Of a stretch of 64,000 nucleotides of DNA, positions 47,283-57,087 are shown piece after piece (position 1 is the first letter of the stretch; every line of letters starts with the position of its first letter). The DNA is taken from assembly GCF_028330965.1 (NCBI RefSeq), contig NZ_JAQMUB010000058.1, positions 1 through 64,000 of the forward strand. Direction: 5' to 3'. The DNA is from Oscillatoria sp. CS-180. GTDB lineage: Bacteria; Cyanobacteriota; Cyanobacteriia; Phormidesmidales; Phormidesmidaceae. A program made the translations under genes and the position numbers. The notes beneath the pieces were generated by a model, which was not told the DNA's origin, made no database searches, and saw only the letters and a program-made list of their open reading frames with translations.

Positions 47283-48158
47283 ATGTCTGATATAGAGAAC
47301 CAATTTTTGATTCGCTTCTGGGGTGTAAGAGGCAGCATTGCGTGTCCCGGACCACAAACGGTGCGCTATGGCGGCAACACCTCCTGCATCGAGATGCGGG
47401 TTGGCGGCAAGCTGTTAATCTTCGATGGCGGTACTGGACTTAGAGAGCTGGGTCTCAAGCTACTGTCAGAAATGCCTCTAGACGGGACCATGTTTTTCAC
47501 CCATTCTCACTGGGATCATATTCAAGGGTTTCCCTTCTTTGTGCCCGCCTTTGTTCCAGGCAATCGCTTTCATATCTATGGCGCGATCGCCCCTGACGGT
47601 TCAACAATTGAGCAGCGCCTCAACAATCAAATGCTGCATCCCAACTTTCCAGTCCCACTGCAAATCATGGGAGCCGATCTTAAGTTTTGCGATGTTGAAG
47701 TGGGCGAAACGGTTGAGGTAGAGGACGTTAAGGTCGAAAATACCCTGCTGAACCATCCTGGAGAGGCGATCGGCTATCGGGTCACTTGGAACGGCAGAAC
47801 AGCTGCCTACGTGACGGATACCGAGCATTTTGCAGATCGACTCGACGAAAATGTTTTGTGGCTGGCGCGGAATGCTGACGTCATGATTTACGATGCCACT
47901 TACACCAACCAGGAATACTACAACGAGAAATCTAGCAAAGTAGGTTGGGGCCATTCGACTTGGCAAGAAGCCGTCAAGGTTGCCAAAGCAGCTAATGTCA
48001 GGCAGCTTGTTATCTTCCACCATGATCCGCTCCACAACGATGACTTTATGGACGAGATTGCTCAAGACACCTCAGAGCAATTTTCTAATAGTGTCGTCGC
48101 CAAAGAAGGCATGGTTATTGATCTGATGACAGCTCCTGAGCCGGCAATATTTGCTTAG
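47283..48158 (+). CDS. MBL-fold metallohydrolase
   Basis: A 291-residue metallo-beta-lactamase-fold protein with the metal motif THSHWDHIQG (His74, His76, Asp78, His79), LLNHPGEAIGYRV, AAYVTDTEHF and IFHHDP. The start (IRFWGVRGSIACPGP) is typical of a group related to phosphoribosyl 1,2-cyclic phosphate phosphodiesterases. The substrate is unknown. It is monocistronic between surE and ribF on the same strand. Confidence 0.85.
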   Translation: MSDIENQFLIRFWGVRGSIACPGPQTVRYGGNTSCIEMRVGGKLLIFDGGTGLRELGLKLLSEMPLDGTMFFTHSHWDHIQGFPFFVPAFVPGNRFHIYGAIAPDGSTIEQRLNNQMLHPNFPVPLQIMGADLKFCDVEVGETVEVEDVKVENTLLNHPGEAIGYRVTWNGRTAAYVTDTEHFADRLDENVLWLARNADVMIYDATYTNQEYYNEKSSKVGWGHSTWQEAVKVAKAANVRQLVIFHHDPLHNDDFMDEIAQDTSEQFSNSVVAKEGMVIDLMTAPEPAIFA

Positions 48159-48273
48159 GCTGCTTTCGCTGTTCAGCGTTTGTTTTCCCAAGCGCTCTCA
48201 ACGCTTCCAAGCTTTGACCCTGGGTTGATGAAGATTGGCTAGCGTCCGGGCCGAATTGTGTCAAAATGTAAAT

Positions 48274-49335
48274 GTGTGGATTACGTCTTCACTACAAACG
48301 GCTCAAACCCCAACGGACATTGCTTTGGGGAACTTTGACGGTGTTCATCGAGGACACCAGACTGTCATTCGCCCGATTCTCCCAGAGTCTTCAAATTGTC
48401 CTACGGCTGCCGGTGAATTCCCTGCCGGTACGACTTTGAATTCAGATTTATGGGGCTATAGCGATCGCTGTCCGCAATTGCTAGGTGACTGCGACTTTCA
48501 GTCAGCGGTGCCGCCAGCCATCACATCTGACGCACCAGGACCGATACCGACAGTCGTGACGTTCTATCCTCATCCGCAAGAGTTTTTTTCAGGTCAATCG
48601 CGGCCTTGGCTAACACCGCTAGAGGAAAAGGCCGTATTCATGAAGCGGTTGGGTGTACGTCAGCTTGTACTGCTGCCCTTCAACAGTGAGCTGTCTGGCT
48701 TGCAACCCGAAGCATTTGTTGAAAAAGTTTTGCTCGATCACTTACAGGCTAAGCACATTAGCGTCGGGGCAGATTTTCGGTTTGGTCATCAGCGACGGGG
48801 AGACGTTGATCTCTTGCAGAAGCTGGCGACGCGAAGAGGAACGCAAGTGACTATTGTTGGTCTTGCTCAAGCCGATGGCGATCGCATTAGCAGTTCTCGA
48901 ATTCGTCAAGCCTTGTGTGCTGGCGATATCTATCAAGTTCGACATCTCATGGGGCGTCCTTATCAGCTCACCGGAAAAGTCGTTAAAGGTCAGCAGTTGG
49001 GACGGCAACTGGGTTTTCCAACAGCTAACTTACGAGTTCCCCCCGAAAAGTTCTTGCCCCGAACCGGTGTCTACAGCGTGTTAGTGTTTGGGGTGCCAGA
49101 TCATCCAGCTGAGCAAGGACTGCCTGGCGTCATGAATTTGGGTGTGCGTCCAACAGTAGACGGGCAGAATCAATCCATTGAAGTTCACTTGCTCAACTGG
49201 CAAGGAAACCTATACGACCACACCCTGACCGTAACGCTGAAAGGATTTCTCAGACCCGAGCAGCGCTTTGATTCTTTGGAACATCTCAAAGCCCAGATTC
49301 AGGCGGATTGTGAAGCCGCGTTAGCTGTGCTGTAG
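48274..49335 (+). CDS. ribF: Bifunctional riboflavin kinase / FAD synthetase
   Basis: A 353-residue enzyme making FMN and FAD. The N-terminal nucleotidyltransferase domain has GNFDGVHRGHQ, FYPHPQEFF and the ISSSRIR motif; the C-terminal kinase domain has GRQLGFPTANL and GVMNLGVRPTV. GTG 48274 gives the family start (MWITSSLQTAQTPTDIALG). Between GHQTVIRPIL and VVTFYPHP there is an insert of about 55 residues, low in homology and Cys/Pro-rich, where homologs usually have a shorter linker. Confidence 0.93.
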   Translation: MWITSSLQTAQTPTDIALGNFDGVHRGHQTVIRPILPESSNCPTAAGEFPAGTTLNSDLWGYSDRCPQLLGDCDFQSAVPPAITSDAPGPIPTVVTFYPHPQEFFSGQSRPWLTPLEEKAVFMKRLGVRQLVLLPFNSELSGLQPEAFVEKVLLDHLQAKHISVGADFRFGHQRRGDVDLLQKLATRRGTQVTIVGLAQADGDRISSSRIRQALCAGDIYQVRHLMGRPYQLTGKVVKGQQLGRQLGFPTANLRVPPEKFLPRTGVYSVLVFGVPDHPAEQGLPGVMNLGVRPTVDGQNQSIEVHLLNWQGNLYDHTLTVTLKGFLRPEQRFDSLEHLKAQIQADCEAALAVL

Positions 49336-49394
49336 GTAGGCAAAATTCTCAATGTGAAGGCATTATAGGGCCATACAGCGATAAAGGAAGAACA

Positions 49395-50306
49395 ATGGGC
49401 GATCGCGTTCGGCAGCTAGTTGAAAACCTGAGCAAGACGATTGTGGGGAAGGAAGATGCCATTCAACTGGTTCTGGTTGCCCTTTTTTCGGGGGGTCATG
49501 CTCTGCTGGAGGATGTTCCAGGCGTTGGCAAGACCCTGCTCGCTAAGTCTCTGGCACGATGCATTGACGGAACGTTTCAACGAGTGCAATGTACTCCTGA
49601 CTTGCTCCCTGCCGATATCACCGGTACGAATATCTGGAATCCAAGCAGCGGCGAATTTCAGTTTTTGCCGGGGCCTATTTTTGCCCATGTGCTGCTGACT
49701 GATGAAATTAACCGGGCGACACCAAGAACTCAATCGGCCTTACTTGAGGTTATGGAAGAACATCAGATGACCCTTGATGGTGTTTCTCGTCCTGTGCCAA
49801 TGCCGTTCTTCGTCATTGCGACTCAGAATCCTGTGGAATATCAGGGGACTTTTCCCCTGCCAGAAGCGCAAATGGATCGCTTTGCCTTGTCGTTCACACT
49901 GGGCTATCCCTCTGAAGCAGAAGAGACCAGAATGTTGGATCGTTTGGCGACACCGACGCGACCGCAAGACTTGCAGCCGTGTATCACCCCCGATGAGGTA
50001 GCAGCCATTCAGTCACAGTGTGCTCAAGTGCGAGTAGAAGACTCGGTAAAACAGTATTTGCTGGCGCTGGTGCGGGCGACTCGCGAGCATCCTGATATCA
50101 CTTTGGGGGTGAGTCCTAGAGGCAGTGTGGCCTTCTATCGAGCGATTCAGGCATTGGCCTTTTTGAGCGATCGCGATTACGTTCTGCCAGATGATGTTAA
50201 ACGTCTTGCGCCGTATGTTCTAGCCCATCGTTTGATTCCAGCTGGTGGGCATCAGGCTGCGATTTTGATTCAGAACTTGCTGGATGGTGTTCCTATCCCT
50301 GCTTAG
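49395..50306 (+). CDS. MoxR-family AAA+ ATPase
   Basis: A 303-residue AAA+ ATPase. Walker A is EDVPGVGKTLLAKSLA, Walker B is HVLLTDEINRATPRTQSALL, with IATQNPVEYQGTFPLPEAQM and the C-terminal lid (SPRGSVAFYRAIQA). MoxR proteins act as chaperones for metal-cofactor or complex assembly, often with a VWA-domain partner (DUF58). No partner gene is adjacent here, as the next gene is convergent chlH. Ribosome site AAGGAAG precedes ATG 49395. Confidence 0.92.
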   Translation: MGDRVRQLVENLSKTIVGKEDAIQLVLVALFSGGHALLEDVPGVGKTLLAKSLARCIDGTFQRVQCTPDLLPADITGTNIWNPSSGEFQFLPGPIFAHVLLTDEINRATPRTQSALLEVMEEHQMTLDGVSRPVPMPFFVIATQNPVEYQGTFPLPEAQMDRFALSFTLGYPSEAEETRMLDRLATPTRPQDLQPCITPDEVAAIQSQCAQVRVEDSVKQYLLALVRATREHPDITLGVSPRGSVAFYRAIQALAFLSDRDYVLPDDVKRLAPYVLAHRLIPAGGHQAAILIQNLLDGVPIPA

Positions 50307-50365
50307 GACCTATGGGTTGGAGGGGATTGTTAGCGTGAATAACCCCCAACGTGTAGACCCTGGGG

Positions 50366-53300
50366 TTAAGGCTGGACGCCTTCTAGGGTTACATCGGCTT
50401 CGTCATAGAGGTTTTGGAGTTTCTCTAGGGTTTCTTCATCGGGACTCCAGAAACCGCGTCCGTGAGCTTCAATCAAACGACCGACAATGTTGCGAAAGGC
50501 TTCAGGATTAGCCTGTCGCAATTGGTCTGCCATAACCGGATCAAAGGCGTAGGTGTCTGCTGCTTGGTCGTAGACCCACTGATCTTTGAAGCGAGCCGTT
50601 CCAGCCCAGCCGAGAATGGCTGTCATTCGTTGAGAAATTTCGTAAGCTCCGCCGGATCCTTGAGCAGCCATCGCCTCGGCCCATTTAGGATTGAGTAATT
50701 TAGTCCGATACTCCATCCGCAGTAGTTCGTCGAGCTTGCGAGGGGTCGTATCTTTGGAGAAGCTTTCGACAAAACTGGCTGTCACGGACTGGCCTCGTGT
50801 CTGTTCTGCGGCTTGCTTGAGTGCCCCCGTATTAGCGTAGTATTCCTGGATATCGGTAAGGCCATATTCTACCGAGTCAATTTGCTGCACGATGCGATCA
50901 GTGGTGTTCAGCAGCGTATTGAGGACTTCGGGCCGAGCTTGGCCTTTGTCACCGCGCCCGTAGCTGTATGCATTGCGATCGCGCCACGTTTGGCCCAATT
51001 CGTCGGCCTCCTCCCAGTTGGAATCAATAATGCGATCATTGACCAGAGAGCCGTAGTCTCCAGCTGGGTTGGAAAACAGCCGAGCAGCAACATTGTCTAC
51101 TCCCTGAGCCTGAAGCGCCAATGCATGCTTGCGAATGAAATTATCCTCTACAGGCTCGTCTGCTGTTGCTGCCCGCTGAAAGAGATCATCAAGCAGCTCA
51201 ATAATGTTGATAAAACTGTCGCGGAAAATGCCCGAGAGATTGCCCAGGATGTCAATGCGGGGATGACCGACCTGTTCCAAAGGCTGCAATTCATAGCGAA
51301 CAATCCGTCCGGTCCCTTCTTTGACAGGTTCTGCACCCACTAACTCCAGCAGAATGCCTAAGGACTCACCCTTGGTTTTGATGGCATCCAGCCCCCACAA
51401 CATCACGGCGACTGTTTCTGGGTAGCTGCCATGCTCCGTCTGCTGTTGGGCGATGAGTTTGCGACCAATCTCGCGACCTCGCAGATAAGCGGCTGGCGAC
51501 GGCATGCGATAAGGGTCCAACGCATGAATATTGCGTCCCGTTGGCAACACCCCAATACCATCCCGCAGCAGATCTCCACCCGGTGCAGGCGGAATATACT
51601 CACCGTTGAGTCCCCGCAGCAGGTTTGTCATTTCGTCAGAGGTTTGACGCAGGCGATCGCAAATCTCTAGAGCCTCCAGGATGCGCGACTCGATCTGTGC
51701 CCATTCAGCGACCTCCTTCTCATCGCGATAGAACCGCTGTAGTAACCCTCCAACGATCGCTTGGCGGTCTTCGGTCGGGTTTGCGGTTGCCAAGGCCCCA
51801 ATCGCGGCCTCCTTCAGATCCTCGCCAAAATAGGCCGATAGATAGCTCTGCAACTGTTCGGCACTGGGCATCTGGCCTAACACATGCAGGCCGCTGGAAA
51901 ACAGCCGCGCTTCCAAGACTTGCAGGTATTCATACAGATCTGTTAGATAGCGCGTTAGCGCTTCGGGACTAAACAGCCGCGCATTTTCTGGCGTGAATTC
52001 AATGCCAGACTTCTGAGCTTCTGCAAACGGACAGTCAGCGTCTAGGCCAGAGTCGGCGATCGCTTTGAGGATAGCGTCCCGCAGCACCGTATTTTTGCGC
52101 GGGTCTTCGCGGTACTCCGCGATCAAATCCCGCAGGTTCAACAGCTCCTTGTACAGTCCGGCCCGCCCATAGGGTGGAACATTGTGGGATACCAGTACCC
52201 CATAGCCGCGTCGCTTAGCCAAGATGGATTCGGAGGGATTGTTGGCGGCATAGATGTAGAGATGGGGGCGATCGCCTAGCAATATGTCGGGCCAGCAGTA
52301 GCCCGTATTCCCCAAAGGCGACCCCGGCAGCCACTCCACCGTGCCGTGCATCCCAAAATGCAATACCGCATCGGCCTGAAACTCTCGTTTCAACCATTCA
52401 TAGAAAGCAACGTACTGAGGATGAGGCGTTAGATCTCGCTCGAACATCAGCCGCATGGGATCACCGGCAATTCCCAGCGGCGGCTGTACCCCCAGCCATA
52501 CGTTGCCCAGATGAACGCCCCCTACCAGAAATTCGTCACCCCAAGTTTTGATGCCTGTTTTGGTCAGGTCTCCCCACTGTCGCTCCATGCGATGGCGCTG
52601 GAGGTAAGTCAGCCAGTCAGCCAGCTGACGTTCAGAAATCGCAATTGGGATTTCTCCTGATGCAGACTGTGACGGTAACGGGACCGCCTCATCTGCCGCT
52701 TTAACCCATTCGATCAACGTTTCTCCGTCTTCCGGCAGTTCGCCAACGGTATAACCTGCCTGCTGCAAAGCCTTCAGCACAGTTAGCAGAGAATTAGGCA
52801 CATTGAGCAATGCCGCCGTCCCTGTCGCGCCATAACCTGGGGGAAACCCATAAAGCACGATCGCAATCTTGCGTTCACTTAGGGGCTTGCGGCGCAGCTC
52901 CACCCAGCTTCGCACTCGCTGAGTCAATCGCTGCACTCGTTCGGGAACGAGATAAATTTTGTCTCCAACCAGTCCGCCGAGGGGCACTGGGTCAATCGCT
53001 CCGTCTAACTCCGGTAAGGCATAGAGCACAACGCTTTGCAAGCCACCGATGCCTTTACGAGTCCACGATGCAATGTCTTGGATCAGTAGAGGGGCTGACA
53101 CGAAGTACGGTACGTTTTTAGCGCTGAGAATTTGCTTGGCAACCTCGACCTGACGCCCAGCTTCCATTGAGCCTGCCGGACCCCCGACTAGAGGAAAGCC
53201 AATCGTGGACACGATCGCGTCGACCTTTGCTGCATCGCTTGAGAGCGAGGGCGTTTCGTGATGACCCTGCGATCGCAGTCTCTGTTCGTGATCGGTGGTG

Positions 53301-54172
53301 AACCAATCTCGGACAGCGACATGGCCCTCAACGCCGTTAATGAAGACAGGCAGCGGCACTAAGCCCGCCTGCTCGAATTGCTGAATCAGCTGCGGGATAT
53401 AAGGCTGCTGGGTAATGACGTGCTTGCGGTAGAGCAAAATGCCCACAACAGGTGAGGAATCTGAGAGTGGTGGGGTAGCTCGTTTTGCAGTAGGGCGATC
53501 GCTAAAGTACCAGTCTAGATACGCTCGGGGCGTCAAAAAATAGCTCTCATTGTCAGGATGCACCAGCCCCATATTGGGCGTTTCAATAGCTGGAGCAATA
53601 TCACCGACCGTTAATCCCAGGTAATGCTTTCCTAAATAGTGCAGCATTGAGGCGACGTTCTCTGGCCCACCGGCATTCCAGTAGCCGTAGAGAATAAGCC
53701 AGTTGCGGAGATCTTGAAGCTTCCGTACGGGCAAATACTTCAGCAGCTTCGGTCCGATTTTCAGAAAACTGATATAGCCGGCTAAGCGATCTTCCTCTTT
53801 GCCGCTACCGAATTTACTGAGGATGAACTTAACTGGCTTCGGCATCCCCTTGGGTTTCTCGCCAAAGGAAAACTGTCCCAACTGAGTGAGCGACATCAAC
53901 TCTAAAGCAGACTCAAATGCCAGTCGAACTGGAATGGCTGCGGCTCGTTCCCGCAGCCAGAGGACTTGGTCGTAGTCAAAAATCAAGCTGGCAAAAAGGG
54001 CATCTGCACCTGCGAGTGCGGCGGCGATCTCATCCGGTTTGTCGCTGAGATCGCGATCGCAAAACACCTGCACCTCCAGTTCAGGGCAGTTCAACCGAGC
54101 CATCTCAGTGGCTTGTCGGTATAGTTCGGTGTTGAATGCTTCGAACCCAGCAATCAAAACGATGCGTGCCAT
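50366..54172 (-). CDS. chlH: Magnesium chelatase subunit H-like protein (second ChlH paralog type)
   Basis: A 1268-residue protein of the ChlH/CobN/BchH family, which binds the tetrapyrrole for metal insertion. LHFGMHGTVEWLPGSPLGN, SESILAKRRGYG and ALPELDGAIDPVPLGG are family hallmarks. The N-terminus (MARIVLIAGFEAFNTELYRQ) differs from that of the main cyanobacterial ChlH and matches the shorter second form found in many cyanobacteria. Lacking the usual N-terminal ~60 residues, it may serve chlorophyll synthesis under particular conditions or another tetrapyrrole. It is convergent with the MoxR gene (about 60 bases apart). Confidence 0.85.
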   Translation of the reverse strand: MARIVLIAGFEAFNTELYRQATEMARLNCPELEVQVFCDRDLSDKPDEIAAALAGADALFASLIFDYDQVLWLRERAAAIPVRLAFESALELMSLTQLGQFSFGEKPKGMPKPVKFILSKFGSGKEEDRLAGYISFLKIGPKLLKYLPVRKLQDLRNWLILYGYWNAGGPENVASMLHYLGKHYLGLTVGDIAPAIETPNMGLVHPDNESYFLTPRAYLDWYFSDRPTAKRATPPLSDSSPVVGILLYRKHVITQQPYIPQLIQQFEQAGLVPLPVFINGVEGHVAVRDWFTTDHEQRLRSQGHHETPSLSSDAAKVDAIVSTIGFPLVGGPAGSMEAGRQVEVAKQILSAKNVPYFVSAPLLIQDIASWTRKGIGGLQSVVLYALPELDGAIDPVPLGGLVGDKIYLVPERVQRLTQRVRSWVELRRKPLSERKIAIVLYGFPPGYGATGTAALLNVPNSLLTVLKALQQAGYTVGELPEDGETLIEWVKAADEAVPLPSQSASGEIPIAISERQLADWLTYLQRHRMERQWGDLTKTGIKTWGDEFLVGGVHLGNVWLGVQPPLGIAGDPMRLMFERDLTPHPQYVAFYEWLKREFQADAVLHFGMHGTVEWLPGSPLGNTGYCWPDILLGDRPHLYIYAANNPSESILAKRRGYGVLVSHNVPPYGRAGLYKELLNLRDLIAEYREDPRKNTVLRDAILKAIADSGLDADCPFAEAQKSGIEFTPENARLFSPEALTRYLTDLYEYLQVLEARLFSSGLHVLGQMPSAEQLQSYLSAYFGEDLKEAAIGALATANPTEDRQAIVGGLLQRFYRDEKEVAEWAQIESRILEALEICDRLRQTSDEMTNLLRGLNGEYIPPAPGGDLLRDGIGVLPTGRNIHALDPYRMPSPAAYLRGREIGRKLIAQQQTEHGSYPETVAVMLWGLDAIKTKGESLGILLELVGAEPVKEGTGRIVRYELQPLEQVGHPRIDILGNLSGIFRDSFINIIELLDDLFQRAATADEPVEDNFIRKHALALQAQGVDNVAARLFSNPAGDYGSLVNDRIIDSNWEEADELGQTWRDRNAYSYGRGDKGQARPEVLNTLLNTTDRIVQQIDSVEYGLTDIQEYYANTGALKQAAEQTRGQSVTASFVESFSKDTTPRKLDELLRMEYRTKLLNPKWAEAMAAQGSGGAYEISQRMTAILGWAGTARFKDQWVYDQAADTYAFDPVMADQLRQANPEAFRNIVGRLIEAHGRGFWSPDEETLEKLQNLYDEADVTLEGVQP

Positions 54173-54231
54173 GATATTAACTGGATGTGAGGACCTACGT
54201 TGATCCTAGACCTCGGGGAGAAGAACGTGCA

Positions 54232-54483
54232 ATGTGGAATCGAGTAATCAATGGATTGAATTGGCTCTTGGTTGCCAATTTGTTTTTCGTGCTGGCTAGC
54301 TTTGGCTGGTTCGCCACCGCTGTCATCGGTCGTGGCCTCAACGTCAACCTTGGACTGGATATTTGGTACAGCCTGTGGATGCCGATATTTCAACCGGCAA
54401 TTGGCATTCTGATGGCAGGGGCGATCGCGATCGGCGTTCTCCGATGGGTGTCCAACAAGCTAGCTGCCCTACGCGAAAGCTGA
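54232..54483 (+). CDS. Small two-helix membrane protein
   Basis: An 83-residue protein with two transmembrane segments (LNWLLVANLFFVLASFGWFA; FQPAIGILMAGAIAIGVLRW). It is divergent from the ChlH-like gene with a 59-base gap. I use ATG 54232 (MWNRVING), with GGGGAGAAG about 8 bases upstream, although GTG 54187 is also in frame. No family is recognised. Confidence 0.6.
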   Translation: MWNRVINGLNWLLVANLFFVLASFGWFATAVIGRGLNVNLGLDIWYSLWMPIFQPAIGILMAGAIAIGVLRWVSNKLAALRES

Positions 54484-54560
54484 CTTTCTCGCTTTCCCCC
54501 TCCTCTCAACTAATCATAGGGATGCGGCTATGATAGGGAGCGGTTTACCGAGGTTGCCAC

Positions 54561-55241
54561 ATGGGTGCAATGGGAAATGTGACAGGAAGTCTGGTAACAC
54601 TGCTGCTGTTGGCAACGTCCTTGGTGGGGATGACCCTGATCTTTGAGCGACTTTGGTTTTGGAATCGCATTTCTAAGCGTCAAAAAAAGCTTGTCCGCGC
54701 CGTTCTGGATAGTTATGAGCAACAGCCTCAAGCTGCCTTATCCAAACTTAAGAAGAACTCAGATCTCCCCATAGCTCGCATCTTTTTGGCGGCTCTGACC
54801 ACACCCGATGCGACGCCTGAAGACTTTCGAATTGCTCTAGAAAGTTCGGCGCAGGGCGAATTGCCCTTATTTCAAAGGTTTTCGGCTGCGTTGAATACCA
54901 TCGTGGGCATTGCTCCTTTGCTGGGACTGTTGGGCACGATTTTGGGGCTAATGAAATCGCTCTCGGCACTGGATATAGGTGCAGGCAATAGCGATCGCAC
55001 GCTGGATGTCATCTCGGGTATCGGCGAAGCCTTGATCACAACCGCGTTGGGCTTAATCATTGCCATTGCGACTCTGATCTTCGCGAACGTTTTTCAGGGA
55101 CTGTATCGACAGCAACGGGCGTTTATTCAAGAAACGGGGGGACAGCTGGAGCTGCTGTATCGCAGGCAGCATCGGCAAACAACTCGGCGACCCTATGACC
55201 CAACTCGCACGACCTTTCAGCAACCCTATTCCAAAAGCTGA
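54561..55241 (+). CDS. MotA/TolQ/ExbB proton-channel family protein
   Basis: A 226-residue three-helix inner-membrane protein. The helix pair around GIAPLLGLLGTILGLMKSLS and IGEALITTALGLIIAIATLI is the ExbB/TolQ signature. With ExbD/TolR it would form a proton-driven motor energising TonB or outer-membrane processes. No ExbD or TonB gene follows; the next gene is mgtE, 114 bases on. The C-terminal tail is basic. Confidence 0.85.
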   Translation: MGAMGNVTGSLVTLLLLATSLVGMTLIFERLWFWNRISKRQKKLVRAVLDSYEQQPQAALSKLKKNSDLPIARIFLAALTTPDATPEDFRIALESSAQGELPLFQRFSAALNTIVGIAPLLGLLGTILGLMKSLSALDIGAGNSDRTLDVISGIGEALITTALGLIIAIATLIFANVFQGLYRQQRAFIQETGGQLELLYRRQHRQTTRRPYDPTRTTFQQPYSKS

Positions 55242-55355
55242 TCCAACAACTGAAGTCGGGGCATTCTAGGTCCATTCCTATACCTTTCGACTCTCGACAG
55301 AGGGAGGCGTTAACATCAGCCATTACAATGCATTAAGACTATTCGGAGTAAATCT

Positions 55356-56756
55356 TTGACAGAGCAAATCGTACAGCCTGCGTCCATTGCCCCTCCGTTC
55401 TCACGGCAAGAGCTGCGAGAACTGGTGCGATCGCAGCTGCAAATGCTCTTAGAACAACAAAATTTTCAGGGAGTTAAAGCTCTGCTTGTCCCTGTACAGC
55501 CTGCGGATATTGCGGAGGCCATCGAGGGATTACCGGACACCATGCAGGCGCTCGCGTTTCGTCTACTGTCGAAAGATGAGGCGATCGAAGTTTATGAAAA
55601 CTTAGATTCCAGCGTTCAGCAAACGCTAATCGAAGACTTCAAGCGCCAGGATGTGCTGGACATTGTGGACAAAATGTCGCCAGACGATCGCGCTCGTCTC
55701 TTCGATGAACTGCCGGCCAAAGTTGTCCGCCGACTCCTTAGTCAAATGAGTTCCCAAGAAAGACAGGCAACTGCACTGTTGCTCGGTTACGAAGCGGATA
55801 CAGCTGGGCGCATTATGACGCCCGAATATATTGCCCTGAAAGAAACCTGGAGTATTTCAAGAGCACTCGAACATATTCGTAATCGAGCAGACATTAGCGA
55901 AACCGTTTATTACTTGTACGTCACCGACTCAGCGCGTCGTTTGACAGGCATTTTGTCGCTGCGGCACCTTGTTATGGGTCAGCCTGAGCAAACGATTGGC
56001 GACATCATGACCCGTGAAGTAGTCTCAGTGCAGACCGATACAGACCAGGAGGAAGTTGCCCAACTCATTCAGCGCTATGACTTTCTGGCGGTGCCGATTG
56101 TCGATACTGAGCAGCGGCTGGTGGGCATTGTCACGGTTGATGACGTCATCGACATTCTGGAAGAAGAAGCGACTGAAGATATTTATGCGTTGGGAGGGGT
56201 TCAGTCCGGGGGCGACAACTACTTTCAGACCAACCTGCTGACTGTTGCCCGTAAACGGGTGGTTTGGCTTTCAGTGCTGCTGTTGACGAACACCGTGACG
56301 ACGTGGGTGATCCGCAGTCAGGAGGCCATTTTGGAACAGGTGGTTGTTCTGGCGGCCTTTATCCCGTTATTAATCGGCACGGGCGGTAATGTAGGTGCGC
56401 AGTCCTCAACGGTCGTGATTCGCGGCATTAACACCCAAGAAATTGGCAACAAGAGTGCGTTTTCTGTCATTCGGCGGGAGGCGATCGCAGGTGCTTTTCT
56501 CGGCATTATGCTGGGCGTCGTCGTGACAGGGTGGGCTTTCCTGTTGCAAGGAAGCTTGTCCGTGTCAGTGGTGGTTGGGATCAGCTTAGTGGCGATCGCG
56601 ATTTTGGCTTCTACTGCCGGAGCCGCACTCCCTTTTTTGTTTAGCGCGATCGGTTTTGACCCAGCACTCATGTCAGCCCCCTTCATCACAACGGTTGTGG
56701 ATGTTCTCGGCGTGCTAATTTACCTCAATCTGGCCCGCTATATTCTGCAACTTTGA
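55356..56756 (+). CDS. mgtE: Magnesium transporter MgtE
   Basis: A 466-residue Mg2+ channel: N-terminal helical MgtE_N domain (about 35-140; SPDDRARLFDELPAKVVRRL), two CBS domains (about 145-275; IGDIMTREVVSVQTD, LVGIVTVDDVIDIL) that gate by Mg2+, and five transmembrane helices with the pore segment PLLIGTGGNVGAQSSTVVIRG. The start is TTG 55356 with GGAG about 8 bases upstream; no ATG fits. Length as in the family. Confidence 0.95.
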   Translation: MTEQIVQPASIAPPFSRQELRELVRSQLQMLLEQQNFQGVKALLVPVQPADIAEAIEGLPDTMQALAFRLLSKDEAIEVYENLDSSVQQTLIEDFKRQDVLDIVDKMSPDDRARLFDELPAKVVRRLLSQMSSQERQATALLLGYEADTAGRIMTPEYIALKETWSISRALEHIRNRADISETVYYLYVTDSARRLTGILSLRHLVMGQPEQTIGDIMTREVVSVQTDTDQEEVAQLIQRYDFLAVPIVDTEQRLVGIVTVDDVIDILEEEATEDIYALGGVQSGGDNYFQTNLLTVARKRVVWLSVLLLTNTVTTWVIRSQEAILEQVVVLAAFIPLLIGTGGNVGAQSSTVVIRGINTQEIGNKSAFSVIRREAIAGAFLGIMLGVVVTGWAFLLQGSLSVSVVVGISLVAIAILASTAGAALPFLFSAIGFDPALMSAPFITTVVDVLGVLIYLNLARYILQL

Positions 56757-57087
56757 AATCGAAGTGTGGGCACCACTCCACTTTTAGTACTGTTAATTGC
56801 TGCCCCGGGATCACAATCCCTGCTTGGGGATCACGACTGGGGATCAAAAAACTAACGGGGTGTGTAGTCCCGTCTCCACATCTTTTCGCATGTCAAGTAG
56901 AATACAAAATATCGCTAGAACTGTAGGGAATCATCAATCACCCGGGCACATTGAGACCTATCAATTCGCCATTCTGTAAACAAATGTTTACAATGTCGGG
57001 TGAGGCGTACGAGTGAAAGTCCATGGGCTGTTTTGTAGCTCGTACTTCTATGATGGTTAGCATCGTTCTGCGAATTATAGATCTGGG
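56757..57087. other. Intergenic region with short inverted repeat
   Basis: About 330 bases. GGGATCA occurs three times between 56808 and 56845 (short direct repeats). A 7-bp inverted pair GTACGAG (about 57008-57014) / CTCGTAC (about 57039-57045) could form a stem before the DUF502 gene. No coding sequence is convincing. Confidence 0.35.
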
